A stretch of 64,000 nt of DNA from Mesorhizobium liriopis (GCF_024053505.1 NZ_JAMXQS010000004.1:1-64000); one strand, 5' to 3'. Positions 1 to 8,696 are shown, counted from the first letter of the stretch. Made by a program: numbers and translations. The notes: generated by a model not told the origin, from the sequence alone.

Positions 1-151
1 GGGCTGGGACCAGCCCGAAGCCCAGGCCATGCTGAAGGGCGAGCGAAGCCTCGAAGAGATCGCCGCCCGCGTCGAGCGCGAAGGCATCGACCCCCAGCCC
101 AAATCAGGCAAACAGGAATGGCTCGAAAACGTCGTCAATCGATACGTGTGA
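1..151 (+). CDS. C-terminal end of an unidentified protein (5' truncated)
   Basis: Codons read from position 2 to a TGA at 149-151 and give about 49 residues rich in Glu, Ala and Arg. They start [10 protein letters not shown] and end in ENVVNRYV. The gene enters from outside the window. I do not recognise the family from this fragment. A strong hairpin about 55 bases downstream looks like its terminator, which supports a real 3' end here. Confidence 0.55.
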   Translation, partial: GWDQPEAQAMLKGERSLEEIAARVEREGIDPQPKSGKQEWLENVVNRYV

Positions 152-206
152 TTTGCGCAAACGTCACATTCGGGAATGGGTTACCGAAACCTTAACGCTT
201 TGATGA

Positions 207-235
207 CAAAGGCCAGAAAATTTTTCTGGCCTTTG
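207..235 (+). terminator. Intrinsic terminator-like hairpin
   Basis: A perfect 14-bp inverted repeat (CAAAGGCCAGAAAA at 207-220 and its complement at 222-235) has a one-base centre. The inner A/T stretch gives an A-tract, a GC stem and a T-tract, so it could act in both directions. It lies downstream of the truncated first gene. Confidence 0.7.
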
Positions 236-295
236 CCCTTTTCGCGCCACCCTCACGCCTTCTCGATGCCGAGGTCGCGCACTACCTATCGCGGC

Positions 296-490
296 ATGGA
301 ACAGCATCGCTTCCCACACCTCGCAAACGACACCGCGAAGTCGCTCGTCGACTTCCTGATGGAACTGCCCGAGACCCATTCGCGCCCTCAAAAACGCGAT
401 GCCGAGGCCGTACGCCTTGAAGCCATGCTTGCCCGTCAGATGCGCACCCACATCGTTTCGCGCCTGCGTCACGAGGGTGACGCGGCCTGA
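296..490 (+). CDS. Small hypothetical protein (64 aa)
   Basis: The ATG at 296 opens a 64-residue frame starting MEQHRFPHLA and ending at TGA 488-490, one base before the stop codon of the convergent GlxA-type regulator. It is predicted helical, charged (Arg, Glu, His) and has no signal peptide or membrane segment. The frame is open further upstream, but that part overlaps the terminator hairpin, so the shorter start is preferred. No strong ribosome binding site is visible. The function is unknown and the gene may not be real. Confidence 0.4.
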   Translation: MEQHRFPHLANDTAKSLVDFLMELPETHSRPQKRDAEAVRLEAMLARQMRTHIVSRLRHEGDAA

Positions 491-491
491 G

Positions 492-1469
492 TCATTTGCG
501 CATGTTCGTAGGCGATTGTCCGAATTGACGGGAGAAGGCACGCGAGAAAGACGAGCCGGCGGTGAAGCCGGTTCGCGCCGCGATCTCCGACATCGCCAAG
601 CGCTTGTCGAGCACCAGTCGCCGTGCCGCGTTCAACCGCATCCTGAGATTATAGGCGCCGGGCGACTCGTCGAGGCTCTCCTTGAAAAGCTTCTCCAGCG
701 TTCGCGCCTTGACGCCGCAGCGCCGCGCGATGGCGTCAACCGTCAGCGGGTTGTCCAGATGGGTTTCCATCAGCCGGATCGCCTGGGCCAGACGCGGGTG
801 GTAGCCGTCGAGCCGCCCGAGCGAGACGAGGGGCTGCGCGTCTGACGCCGCGCGCGTGCCGTCATAGATGAAGACGCTCGCCACATCGAGCGCCACCGCC
901 ATGCCGAGCCGCGTGCGGATGAGATGCAGCATCAGGTCGAAGGTCGGTGACGCGCCACCGGCGGTGAAGGCCCGGCCATCGATCACGTAGCGGTCGGGGC
1001 GCACGTCGATCTCGGGGAAAGCGCTGGCGAAGTCCTCCATATCCTCCCAATGGGTCGTCGCGGCACAGCCATCGAGGAGACCGGCGCGCGCGACGAGCCA
1101 CGAACCCGCCTCGATGCCCCCGAAACCTTGAGCCGCCTTCGCGGCGCGGCGCAAACCGCGCAGCAGCCCAGGGGTCGCGTCGTCGCGCGTGCCGAAGCCG
1201 CCGATCACTGCCAGCATGTCCGTTTGCCGCCCCGGTTCGAAGGCCCCGGATACTGCGACGGGCAGGGCGGAGGTGGTGATGGCGGGCTGGCCGTCGACCG
1301 AGACGAGCTTCCAGTCGAACAGCGTTTCGCCGGATACGCGGTTGGCAGCGCGAAGCGGATCGACGGCAGAGGCCACGCACATCAGCGAGCAGCCGGACAG
1401 AACGAGAAAGGTCACATCGAGCCTTTCGCGGCTTCCGCGAAAAATACTGCGCTCTTCGCTTTGCGTCAT
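492..1469 (-). CDS. GlxA family transcriptional regulator (DJ-1/PfpI-like domain plus AraC HTH), probable carnitine operon regulator
   Basis: This two-domain regulator of about 325 aa has an N-terminal amidase-like (DJ-1/PfpI) ligand domain at roughly residues 20-190. A C-terminal AraC/XylS double helix-turn-helix follows at about 210-325, with the usual ending in which SFSRAFSRQFG precedes the last helix. The family includes CdhR, the activator of carnitine catabolism in Pseudomonas. It diverges from the keto-acid cleavage/carnitine dehydrogenase operon and probably controls it. The start at 1469 (MTQSEERS) matches the usual family length. An upstream ATG at 1526 would add 19 residues, but neither start has a strong ribosome binding site. 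The carnitine role is inferred from position. Confidence 0.85.
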   Translation of the reverse strand: MTQSEERSIFRGSRERLDVTFLVLSGCSLMCVASAVDPLRAANRVSGETLFDWKLVSVDGQPAITTSALPVAVSGAFEPGRQTDMLAVIGGFGTRDDATPGLLRGLRRAAKAAQGFGGIEAGSWLVARAGLLDGCAATTHWEDMEDFASAFPEIDVRPDRYVIDGRAFTAGGASPTFDLMLHLIRTRLGMAVALDVASVFIYDGTRAASDAQPLVSLGRLDGYHPRLAQAIRLMETHLDNPLTVDAIARRCGVKARTLEKLFKESLDESPGAYNLRMRLNAARRLVLDKRLAMSEIAARTGFTAGSSFSRAFSRQFGQSPTNMRK

Positions 1470-1494
1470 GTTCCATTCGTAAAACGCAAAGCGT

Positions 1495-1506
1495 GCTTGG
1501 ACAAGC
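1495..1506. promoter_or_regulatory. Short palindrome in the glxA-type/BKACE divergent promoter
   Basis: GCTTG-GA-CAAGC is a 12-bp inverted repeat in the roughly 75-bp gap between the regulator and the carnitine operon. It is a candidate operator for the GlxA-type protein. It is short, and no second copy was seen nearby. Confidence 0.3.
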
Positions 1507-1545
1507 GAGGCATGATCCGAATGCATTCAGCAGGGGAGAGTGCCG

Positions 1546-2463
1546 ATGCCACTTGCGATGAACCGTGACGTTTTCATCACCTGCGCCGTGACGGGCTCAG
1601 GCGGCACGCAGGATCGCAGCCCGCATGTGCCACGCTCACCCAAACAGATCGCGGACGTCGCGATCGATGCCGCGAAGGCGGGTGCGGCCATCGTCCACTG
1701 CCATGTGCGCGACCCTGAAACCGGGCGGCCACGCCGCGACGTGGCGCTTTACCGCGAGGTGACCGAGCGCATTCGCGACGCAGAGGTGGACGTGGTCCTC
1801 AACCTCACCGCTGGCATGGGCGGCGACATGGTGTTCGGCCCGCCGGACCAGCCGCTGCCTTTGAAGGAGCAGGGAACCGATATGGGCAGCGCGGCGGACC
1901 GCATGGAACATGTGCGCCAGTGCCTGCCCGAAATCTGCACGCTCGACTGCGGCACCATGAATTTCGCCGAAGCCGATTATGTGATGACCAACACGCCCGG
2001 CATGCTGCGCGCGATGGGCGGCATGATGACCGAGCTCGGCGTGAAGCCTGAAATCGAAGCCTTCGACACAGGCCATCTCTGGTTTGCCAAACAGCTCGTG
2101 TCCGAAGGCGTGCTCGCGCCGCAGGCACTCGTGCAGCTTTGCATGGGCGTGCCTTGGGGGGCGCCGGACGACCTCAACACCTTCATGGCGATGGTCAACA
2201 ACGTGCCTTCCGACTGGACATGGTCGGCCTTCTCGCTCGGCCGCAATCAGATGGCCTATGCGGCGGCGGCCGTGCTCGCGGGCGGCAATGTGCGCGTCGG
2301 GCTCGAAGACAATCTCTGGCTCGACAAGGGCGTGCTCGCCACCAACGCGCAGCTGGTGGAGCGGGCGGTGACGATCGTGTCGAACATGGGCGCTCGCGTG
2401 ATCGGGCCGGACGAGGTTCGTGCCAAGCTCAAGCTCTCGAAACGCGCGCCCCTGGCAGCCTGA
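1546..2463 (+). CDS. Beta-keto acid cleavage enzyme (BKACE/DUF849), probable dehydrocarnitine cleavage enzyme
   Basis: This roughly 305-aa BKACE (Kce-like) TIM-barrel enzyme condenses a beta-keto acid with acetyl-CoA, giving acetoacetate and a new acyl-CoA. Zinc ligands are visible: the His pair in VHCHVRDPETG near residue 48 and the Glu of VGLEDNLWL near 250. The next gene is carnitine 3-dehydrogenase, so the likely substrate is 3-dehydrocarnitine, giving betainyl-CoA and acetoacetate as in CdhC. The start at ATG 1546 is chosen because an AGGGGAG ribosome binding site lies 7 bases upstream. GTG 1540 and ATG 1558 are alternatives. It is the first gene of a six-gene operon. Confidence 0.9.
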   Translation: MPLAMNRDVFITCAVTGSGGTQDRSPHVPRSPKQIADVAIDAAKAGAAIVHCHVRDPETGRPRRDVALYREVTERIRDAEVDVVLNLTAGMGGDMVFGPPDQPLPLKEQGTDMGSAADRMEHVRQCLPEICTLDCGTMNFAEADYVMTNTPGMLRAMGGMMTELGVKPEIEAFDTGHLWFAKQLVSEGVLAPQALVQLCMGVPWGAPDDLNTFMAMVNNVPSDWTWSAFSLGRNQMAYAAAAVLAGGNVRVGLEDNLWLDKGVLATNAQLVERAVTIVSNMGARVIGPDEVRAKLKLSKRAPLAA

Positions 2464-2473
2464 GGATAAGCTT

Positions 2474-3541
2474 ATGACGAAGATCACGAAGGCAGCAGCC
2501 ATCGGCGGCGGCGTCATCGGTGGCGGCTGGATCGCGCGGCTGGCGTTGAACGGCATCGATGTGGCCGTGTTCGACCCGCACCCGGAAGCCAAGCGCAAGG
2601 TGGACGAGGTAATGGCCAATGCGCGGCATGCCTACCGGCGCATGGCCCTGAAAGGGCTGCCGGAAGAGGGAACGGTGACCTATGCGGCGTCGATCGCGGA
2701 TGCCGTCAAGAATGCGCAGTTCATTCAGGAAAGCGTGCCGGAGCGGCTCGACCTCAAGCTCAAGACGCTGGCCGAGATCGAGGCAGGGGCGCCAAGCGAT
2801 GCACTGATCTGTTCATCCACATCCGGCTTCAAAGCGACGGACATGGCCGCCGACATGATGCACCCCGAGCGCTTTCTGGTCGGGCATCCGTTCAATCCCG
2901 TCTATCTTCTGCCGATCAACGAGATCGTGCCGGGCGAGAAGACGGGCAAGGAATTCACGCAGCGTGCATGCGACTTCTATGCCTCGATCGGCATGAAATG
3001 CGTGGTGATCAACAAGGAGATCGACGCCTTCGTCGGCAACCGCCTGCTGGAGGCGGCATGGCGCGAGGCGCTTTGGCTGGTCAAGGATGGGGTGTGCACC
3101 GTCGAGGAACTGGACGACATCATGCGCTACGGCTTCGGCCTGCGATGGGCGCAGATGGGCATGTTCCAGACTTATCGCATCGCCGGCGGCGAAGCGGGCA
3201 TGCGCCACTTCATGGCGCAGTTCGGCCCGGCTCTTCAATGGCCCTGGACCAAGCTGATGGACGTGCCGGAATTCAACGAGGATCTGGTGGAGCTGATCGC
3301 AGAGCAATCCGACGCGCAGTCGGGGCAGTGGTCGATCCGCGAACTGGAACGCATCCGCGACGAGAACCTGATCGGCATCATGGAAGCGCTCGCCAAGGCC
3401 GAGAAGGGCAAGGGCTGGGGCGCGGGTGAGTTGCACAACGCCTACGTCAAGCAACTCGGCCGGGCATCAAAGCCGAAACTTTCGGCCGCGGCCGCAAAGG
3501 CCAAGGCGACGAAGCCCAGGAAGAGCGCAAGGAAAGGCTGA
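2474..3541 (+). CDS. L-carnitine 3-dehydrogenase (3-hydroxyacyl-CoA dehydrogenase family)
   Basis: This NAD-dependent enzyme oxidises L-carnitine to 3-dehydrocarnitine. The N-terminal Rossmann motif GGGVIGGGW is at residues 9-17. The catalytic-His motif GHPFNP is near residue 137 and is followed by the helical 3HCDH C-terminal domain. The protein is 355 aa and ends in a Lys/Ala-rich tail of about 25 residues. The thioesterase domain fused to this enzyme in several rhizobia is absent. The start at ATG 2474 follows a GAGGATAAG ribosome binding site, 10 bases after the upstream stop. The product feeds the upstream cleavage enzyme. Confidence 0.9.
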   Translation: MTKITKAAAIGGGVIGGGWIARLALNGIDVAVFDPHPEAKRKVDEVMANARHAYRRMALKGLPEEGTVTYAASIADAVKNAQFIQESVPERLDLKLKTLAEIEAGAPSDALICSSTSGFKATDMAADMMHPERFLVGHPFNPVYLLPINEIVPGEKTGKEFTQRACDFYASIGMKCVVINKEIDAFVGNRLLEAAWREALWLVKDGVCTVEELDDIMRYGFGLRWAQMGMFQTYRIAGGEAGMRHFMAQFGPALQWPWTKLMDVPEFNEDLVELIAEQSDAQSGQWSIRELERIRDENLIGIMEALAKAEKGKGWGAGELHNAYVKQLGRASKPKLSAAAAKAKATKPRKSARKG

Positions 3542-3546
3542 CGCCC

Positions 3547-4710
3547 ATGAATTTCGGCCTCACCGAAGAACAGCAGCTGATCGTCGACACGACCCGCGCC
3601 TTCGTCGAAAACGAGCTCTACCCGCACGAGGCCGAGGTCGAGCGCACCGGCCATCTGCGCATGGAACTGGTCAATGAAATCCAAGCCAAAGCCATCGCCG
3701 CAGGCCTCTATGCCGCGAACATGCCCGAAGAGGTCGGCGGGGCGGGGCTCGATACGGTGACGTGGCTGCTCTACGAAAAGGAGCTCGGCCGCGCCAACTA
3801 CGCGCTGCATTGGACTTGCGTGGCGCGGCCCTCGAACATCCTGCTCGCGGGCAGCGACGCGCAGAAGGAAAAGTACCTCTATCCGTGCATTCGCGGCGAG
3901 AAGTGGGACTGCCTCGCCATGACCGAGCCCGGCGCAGGCTCCGACCTGCGCGGGATGAAGGCCTCGGCCGTGCAGGATGGTGGTGACTGGGTGCTCAACG
4001 GCACCAAACATTTCATCAGCCACGCCGACATCGCCGATTTCGCTATCTGCTTCATGGCCACCGGCGAGGAAGAAACGCCGCGTGGCAAAAAGAAGAAGAT
4101 CACGGCCTTCTTCGTGGACAAAGGCACGCCGGGCTTTTCCGTGCGCGACGGCTACCGCAACGTGTCCCATCGCGGATACACGAATTCGATCCTTGAATTC
4201 GACGATTGTCGGATACCGGCAGATCAGGTGCTCGGCGAGGTTCACAAAGGTTTCGAGGTGGCCAATACCTGGCTTGGCGCCACACGCCTGCAGGTGGGCG
4301 CGACTTGTCTCGGCCGGGCGGAGCGTGCGCTGGAGCACTCGGTGGAGTATGCGGCGCAACGCTCGCAGTTCGGGCAGTCGATCGGCAAGAACCAGGGCGT
4401 GTCCTTCAAGCTCGCGGATATGGCGACCGAACTCAAAGCCGCGAATCTGATGGTGTTCGAGGCCGGCTGGAAATTCGATCAGGGCACGGTGACGGACCAG
4501 GATATGGCGATGGCCAAGCTCAAGGCCACGGAAATGCTCGCTTACGTGGCCGACGAGGCGATCCAGATCCATGGCGGCATGGGCCTGATGGACGACCTGC
4601 CGCTGGAGCGCATCTGGCGCGATGCGCGGGTGGAGCGGATCTGGGAAGGGACCAGCGAGATCCAGCGCCACATCATCAGCCGCGCGATGCTGCGGGCGAA
4701 GGGGGCTTGA
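3547..4710 (+). CDS. Acyl-CoA dehydrogenase, probable gamma-butyrobetainyl-CoA dehydrogenase
   Basis: This 387-aa FAD-dependent acyl-CoA dehydrogenase has the three usual domains (helical N-terminal, beta middle, helical C-terminal). MTEPGAGSD lies near residue 125. The catalytic glutamate sits in RIWEGTSEIQ near residue 370, as in medium-chain acyl-CoA dehydrogenase. It starts 5 bases after the carnitine dehydrogenase stop. With CaiD and the CoA ligase in the same operon, the likely reaction is gamma-butyrobetainyl-CoA to crotonobetainyl-CoA. That substrate is inferred, because the sequence alone proves only the family. Confidence 0.88.
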   Translation: MNFGLTEEQQLIVDTTRAFVENELYPHEAEVERTGHLRMELVNEIQAKAIAAGLYAANMPEEVGGAGLDTVTWLLYEKELGRANYALHWTCVARPSNILLAGSDAQKEKYLYPCIRGEKWDCLAMTEPGAGSDLRGMKASAVQDGGDWVLNGTKHFISHADIADFAICFMATGEEETPRGKKKKITAFFVDKGTPGFSVRDGYRNVSHRGYTNSILEFDDCRIPADQVLGEVHKGFEVANTWLGATRLQVGATCLGRAERALEHSVEYAAQRSQFGQSIGKNQGVSFKLADMATELKAANLMVFEAGWKFDQGTVTDQDMAMAKLKATEMLAYVADEAIQIHGGMGLMDDLPLERIWRDARVERIWEGTSEIQRHIISRAMLRAKGA

Positions 4711-4712
4711 AG

Positions 4713-6890
4713 ATGAGAGGGGACTGCGGCGGCGAAGGTTTGCGGGGTGGAGGTAACGCCTCCACCATGCCGGCCTCCGCCAATCCAACCAACCGCCTCG
4801 AACGCCTTCTCCGCCCCCGCTCCATCGCCGTCATCGGCGGCGGCGCGTTCGGCACGAATGTCGTCAAGCAGTCGCTCAAAATGGGATTTTCCGGCGACAT
4901 CTGGCCGGTCCACCCAACGAAAGACACAGTCGAGGGGCTTCCGGCCTATCGCAGTGTTGCCGACCTTCCTTCGGCCCCCGACGCCACCTTCATCGGGGTC
5001 AATCGCTTTCTTACGATCGAGATGATCAAGGCCTTGCGCGAGAAGGGAGCGGGCGGTGCGATCTGCTTTGCCGCCGGCTTTCTCGAAGCGGGCAATGACG
5101 ATGCGGATGGCGCGCGGCTTCAAGCCGAGCTGATTGAGGCGGCCGGCACCATGCCGGTGATCGGTCCCAACTGCTACGGCCTCATCAACTACGCCGATGG
5201 CGCGCTGCTCTGGCCCGATCAGCACGGTGGCAAGCGATTGGGCGCAGGCGAGCGGGGGGCGGCGATCATCACGCAAAGCTCGAACATCGCCTGCAATCTC
5301 ACCATGCAGCAGCGCGGTCTGCCCATCGCCTTTCTGATGACAGCCGGCAATCAGGCGCAGACCACGCTTGCCGAAATGGCGCTCGGTCTGATCGAAGACG
5401 AACGCGTATCCTGCCTGGGCCTGCATATCGAAGGCTTCCGTGATGCGTCCGGCTTCGAGCGCCTGGCTTCGCGGGCGAGGGAGTTGCGCAAGCCCATCGT
5501 CGCGATGAAGGTCGGCCGCTCGGAACAGGCGCGGGCAGCGACGGTCTCGCACACCGCCTCGCTTGCCGGCTCTGATGCTGCGTCCGACGCCTTCCTCAAG
5601 CGTATCGGCATCGCGCGGGTCGATACGATTCCCTCGCTGCTCGAAACATTGAAGCTCTTCCATAATGGCGGCCCACTTTCGGGACGGCGCCTGTCTTCCA
5701 TGAGCTGTTCGGGCGGCGAAGCCTCGGTGATGGCGGATAGTGTCGAGGGGCGGCAAGTCGGGTTTCCGCCGCTTGCACCTGAACACCGGGCGCGGATCAA
5801 GGACACGCTCGGGCCGCTTGTCGCGATCGCCAACCCGCTCGACTACCACACCTTCATCTGGAACGACCGCCCGGCCATGAGCGCCACCTTCGGCGCGATG
5901 GCATCGGGCAGGTTCGACCTCAATCTTCTCGTGCTCGATTTCCCCCGCGCCGACCGCTGTTCGGATGCCGATTGGTGGACGGCTGTGGATGCGTTCGAGG
6001 CGGGGCTCAAGGCCCATGGCGCGCGGGGCGCCATCGTGACGACCATGCTGGAGAACCTTTCCGAGAACCACGCCGAGGCGCTGTTCCAGCGCGGAATCAC
6101 GCCCTTGCATGGGGTGGCGGAAGCGTTCGATGCCGCGGAGGCTGCCGCATTCGTCGGGAACACGTGGGCGCGAGCCGAGGCTTTGCCGGTTCGCGGAGCG
6201 GTCCTTTCGGAAGCGGCGCTCGGGGGTGAGCAACGCGCGGCACCGCCCCAAACGCTTTCTGAGGCTGTCGCCAAGGCGAAGTTGAGCGCTTTTGGCATTG
6301 CCGTGCCGTCCGGCGTTCAAGTCGATACGGCGGAGGCGGCCGTCGGCGCCGCCCGGGAGCTCGGCTTTCCCGTCGTTCTCAAGGCGCTCGGCATTGCGCA
6401 CAAAAGCGAAATGCAGGCTGTTCGCCTGAACCTGCGCGACGAAGAGGAGGTTCGGCAAGCTGCCGCTCAACTCGAAAGCCTGGGCAGCGGCCTTTATGTC
6501 GAGCGTATGATCACAGGTGGCATAGCCGAACTGATCGTCGGCATCACGCGCGATCCGATCTTCGGACCCGTCATGACGCTCGGCACCGGCGGCGTGCTGG
6601 TCGAGCTTCTACAGGACTCTGTTACGCTTCTGCTGCCGAGTTCCCGCGACGATATCGAGCAGGCTCTGCGTCGTCTCAAGCTCTTTCCTCTGCTCGACGG
6701 CTATCGCGGGCGGCCCAAGGCCGATCTCCCGGCCACGCTGGACGCGATCGAGGCTATCGCCGCATTTGCCTTGGCGCATGGCGACGAGGTCGAGGAGTTG
6801 GACATCAATCCGCTGATCGTCTGCGCAGAGGGGCAGGGCGCCTGGGCCGCGGATGCGTTGCTGGTGATGCAACAGAAAGCGGGCGCGTGA
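4713..6890 (+). CDS. ADP-forming acyl-CoA synthetase (acetate-CoA ligase type, fused alpha-beta)
   Basis: This protein of about 725 aa has an N-terminal CoA-binding Rossmann domain (SIAVIGGGAFG), a succinyl-CoA-synthetase-like domain and a C-terminal ATP-grasp domain (from about residue 510). The phosphohistidine motif SHTASLAGSD lies near residue 280. The family makes acyl-CoA from acid, CoA and ATP with release of ADP. Here it probably activates gamma-butyrobetaine or crotonobetaine. ATG 4713 has an AGGGGG site 8 bases upstream and follows the previous stop by 2 bases. ATG 4767 removes an atypical Gly-rich leader and fits the family better, but it sits directly behind a hairpin. The frame is open further upstream inside the dehydrogenase gene, and that part is not coding. 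Confidence 0.88.
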   Translation: MRGDCGGEGLRGGGNASTMPASANPTNRLERLLRPRSIAVIGGGAFGTNVVKQSLKMGFSGDIWPVHPTKDTVEGLPAYRSVADLPSAPDATFIGVNRFLTIEMIKALREKGAGGAICFAAGFLEAGNDDADGARLQAELIEAAGTMPVIGPNCYGLINYADGALLWPDQHGGKRLGAGERGAAIITQSSNIACNLTMQQRGLPIAFLMTAGNQAQTTLAEMALGLIEDERVSCLGLHIEGFRDASGFERLASRARELRKPIVAMKVGRSEQARAATVSHTASLAGSDAASDAFLKRIGIARVDTIPSLLETLKLFHNGGPLSGRRLSSMSCSGGEASVMADSVEGRQVGFPPLAPEHRARIKDTLGPLVAIANPLDYHTFIWNDRPAMSATFGAMASGRFDLNLLVLDFPRADRCSDADWWTAVDAFEAGLKAHGARGAIVTTMLENLSENHAEALFQRGITPLHGVAEAFDAAEAAAFVGNTWARAEALPVRGAVLSEAALGGEQRAAPPQTLSEAVAKAKLSAFGIAVPSGVQVDTAEAAVGAARELGFPVVLKALGIAHKSEMQAVRLNLRDEEEVRQAAAQLESLGSGLYVERMITGGIAELIVGITRDPIFGPVMTLGTGGVLVELLQDSVTLLLPSSRDDIEQALRRLKLFPLLDGYRGRPKADLPATLDAIEAIAAFALAHGDEVEELDINPLIVCAEGQGAWAADALLVMQQKAGA
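4746..4766 (+). promoter_or_regulatory. Hairpin burying a Shine-Dalgarno next to an internal start
   Basis: GGTGGAGG (4746-4753), a five-base loop and CCTCCACC (4759-4766) form a perfect 8-bp stem. It contains the only good GGAGG before ATG 4767 and ends at that ATG. It could block initiation at 4767, making 4713 the working start, or it could regulate the ratio of the two starts. Confidence 0.45.
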
Positions 6891-6948
6891 TGAACACTTC
6901 CGTCCGACTTCGCCGCAGACTGGTTGGCACAAGGCAGGGAGCCGTTTC

Positions 6949-7731
6949 ATGACCGATGTCATTTCTACCCGGCGTGAGGGTGTGATCCTCGAAGTGACGC
7001 TCGACCGCCCGAAGGCGAACGCCATCGACCTCAAGACCTCGCGGCTGATGGGCGAAACCTTCAAAGCCTTTCGCGACGATCCCGAGCTCCGTGTCGCCAT
7101 CGTCAAGACGGCTGGCGACAAGTTCTTCTGTGCCGGATGGGACCTCAAGGCCGCCGCCAGTGGCGATGCGGTGGATGGCGATTACGGCGTCGGCGGCTTT
7201 GCCGGGCTGCAGGAGTTGCGCGATCTCAACAAACCGGTGATCGCTTGCGTCAACGGCATGGCGGTGGGCGGTGGCTTCGAACTGGCGCTTTCCTGCGACC
7301 TGATCTACGCGTCCGACCACTCCTCCTTCGCGCTGCCCGAGATCAAGGCCGGCACGCTGGCGGATGCCGCCACGATCAAGCTGCCCAAGCGCATTCCCTA
7401 CCATGTGGCGATGGACCTGCTGCTGACCGGCCGCTGGATGGATGTGGCCGAGGCCCATCGCTGGGGGCTCGTCAACGAGGTGCTGCCCAAAGACAAGCTC
7501 GAGGAGCGCGTCTGGGAAATCGCGCGGCTGCTCGCCGGCGGCCCGCCGCTGGTTTTCGCAGCCATCAAGGAAGTGGCGCGCGAGGCCGAGGCGCAGAGCT
7601 TCCAGGCCATGATGAACCGCATCACCCGTCGTCAGCTCGCCACAGTCGATACGCTCTATGGTTCGGAGGACAATCTGGAAGGCTTCAAGGCTTTCGCGGA
7701 GAAGCGGGAGCCCGTCTGGAAAGGGCGATGA
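6949..7731 (+). CDS. caiD: Carnitinyl-CoA dehydratase (enoyl-CoA hydratase family)
   Basis: This 260-aa crotonase is closely similar to E. coli CaiD along its whole length: DRPKANAID at the N-terminus, FFCAGWDLKAAA near residue 65, GGGFELALS near 105, and the identical ending AFAEKREPVWKGR apart from one residue. It hydrates crotonobetainyl-CoA to carnitinyl-CoA. The gene lies 58 bases after the CoA ligase and overlaps the following hydrolase by 4 bases. No CaiB-type CoA transferase is encoded here, so CoA is presumably attached by the upstream ligase. Confidence 0.93.
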   Translation: MTDVISTRREGVILEVTLDRPKANAIDLKTSRLMGETFKAFRDDPELRVAIVKTAGDKFFCAGWDLKAAASGDAVDGDYGVGGFAGLQELRDLNKPVIACVNGMAVGGGFELALSCDLIYASDHSSFALPEIKAGTLADAATIKLPKRIPYHVAMDLLLTGRWMDVAEAHRWGLVNEVLPKDKLEERVWEIARLLAGGPPLVFAAIKEVAREAEAQSFQAMMNRITRRQLATVDTLYGSEDNLEGFKAFAEKREPVWKGR

Positions 7732-8678
7732 CCGACTATTCCACGCTGATCGACACCGAGACCTGGGCCTTCATCGAGAAAACCAACAGCTTCTACCCCC
7801 CTGACGCCGTCGAGATGACCGTGGATGAACAGCGGGCGGTCTATGACCGAATGTGCCAGGCCTTTCATGCGGGTCATCCCGAAGGGCTGAGCATGGGAAC
7901 CGGCTGGTTCGAGCAGAGGGAGCCGCATATCCGGATGCGCGTTTATCGCCCCGAGGCGGAGAACGCACCGGCCGTGGTGCTTTACCTGCATGGCGGCGGG
8001 TTCGTGGTGGGCGGGCTCGAAAGCCATGACGATGTGTGTGCGGAGATTGCGGCTCGAACCGGGTTCGATGTTCTCGCGGTGGATTACCGGCTGGCGCCCG
8101 AGCACAAGCATCCAGCGGCCTTCAATGATGCAATGGCCGTGTTCGAATGGCTCTTGAGCCGCTCGCTGCCCGTTCTGCTCTGCGGCGACTCGGCCGGCGG
8201 CAATCTCGCGGCGGCACTCGCTGCCGCGGGGCGGAAGAACGCGCGGCGAGCCTTGGGGCAGGTGCTCATCTATCCTGGCCTTGGCGGTGACGTGACAACA
8301 GGCTCCTACGTCTCGCATGCCGATGCACCGATGCTTTCGACGCGCGATGTGCTGTTCTACCATGATGTTCGCGGTGCGGCGGCCGGCGACCCGACTGCTG
8401 CCCCTCTCGCCGATACGGACTTCTCCGACCTGCCGCCGACCGTGGTCATCACCGCCGAATGCGATCCGCTTTCATCCGATGGCGAAACCTATCGCGACCG
8501 CATCATCGCGGACGGTGGCAAGGCGCTCTGGATCGAGGAGCCGGGTCTCGTCCATGGTTACCTGCGGGCACGGCACAGCGTGGCGCGCGCTCGCGACAGC
8601 TTCACCCGGATCGTGAATGCCCTGTCTGCGCTCGGTCGCGGTGAATGGCCTGCCGACCTCGCCCGCCAAAAGCCATAA
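7728..8678 (+). CDS. Alpha/beta hydrolase, hormone-sensitive-lipase family
   Basis: This 316-aa hydrolase has the HSL-family oxyanion motif LYLHGGGF near residue 90, the nucleophile motif CGDSAGGN near 155, a DPLSSDG acid region near 245 and a catalytic His in LVHGYLR near 275. It starts at ATG 7728 inside the caiD stop codon (ATGA overlap), so it is translationally coupled to the carnitine genes. It may release a CoA ester or another ester of the pathway, since no thioesterase is present. That is inference, as the family mainly acts on carboxylesters. The frame is open upstream through caiD, and that part is spurious. Confidence 0.85.
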   Translation: MTDYSTLIDTETWAFIEKTNSFYPPDAVEMTVDEQRAVYDRMCQAFHAGHPEGLSMGTGWFEQREPHIRMRVYRPEAENAPAVVLYLHGGGFVVGGLESHDDVCAEIAARTGFDVLAVDYRLAPEHKHPAAFNDAMAVFEWLLSRSLPVLLCGDSAGGNLAAALAAAGRKNARRALGQVLIYPGLGGDVTTGSYVSHADAPMLSTRDVLFYHDVRGAAAGDPTAAPLADTDFSDLPPTVVITAECDPLSSDGETYRDRIIADGGKALWIEEPGLVHGYLRARHSVARARDSFTRIVNALSALGRGEWPADLARQKP

Positions 8679-8696
8679 TCAGGCTCTTTTGGCGGG
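8662..8696 (+). terminator. Hairpin at the end of the carnitine operon
   Basis: CCCGCCAAAA (8662-8671) pairs with TTTTGGCGGG (8687-8696), with an extra inner GCC/GGC pairing. It spans the hydrolase stop codon. There is no T-run after the stem, so it is an imperfect terminator. It also covers the ribosome binding site of the next gene. Confidence 0.4.

Noticed and set aside
4206-4712. N-terminal extension of the acyl-CoA synthetase frame
   Set aside because: It overlaps the acyl-CoA dehydrogenase coding sequence in another frame. The homologous part starts after 4713.
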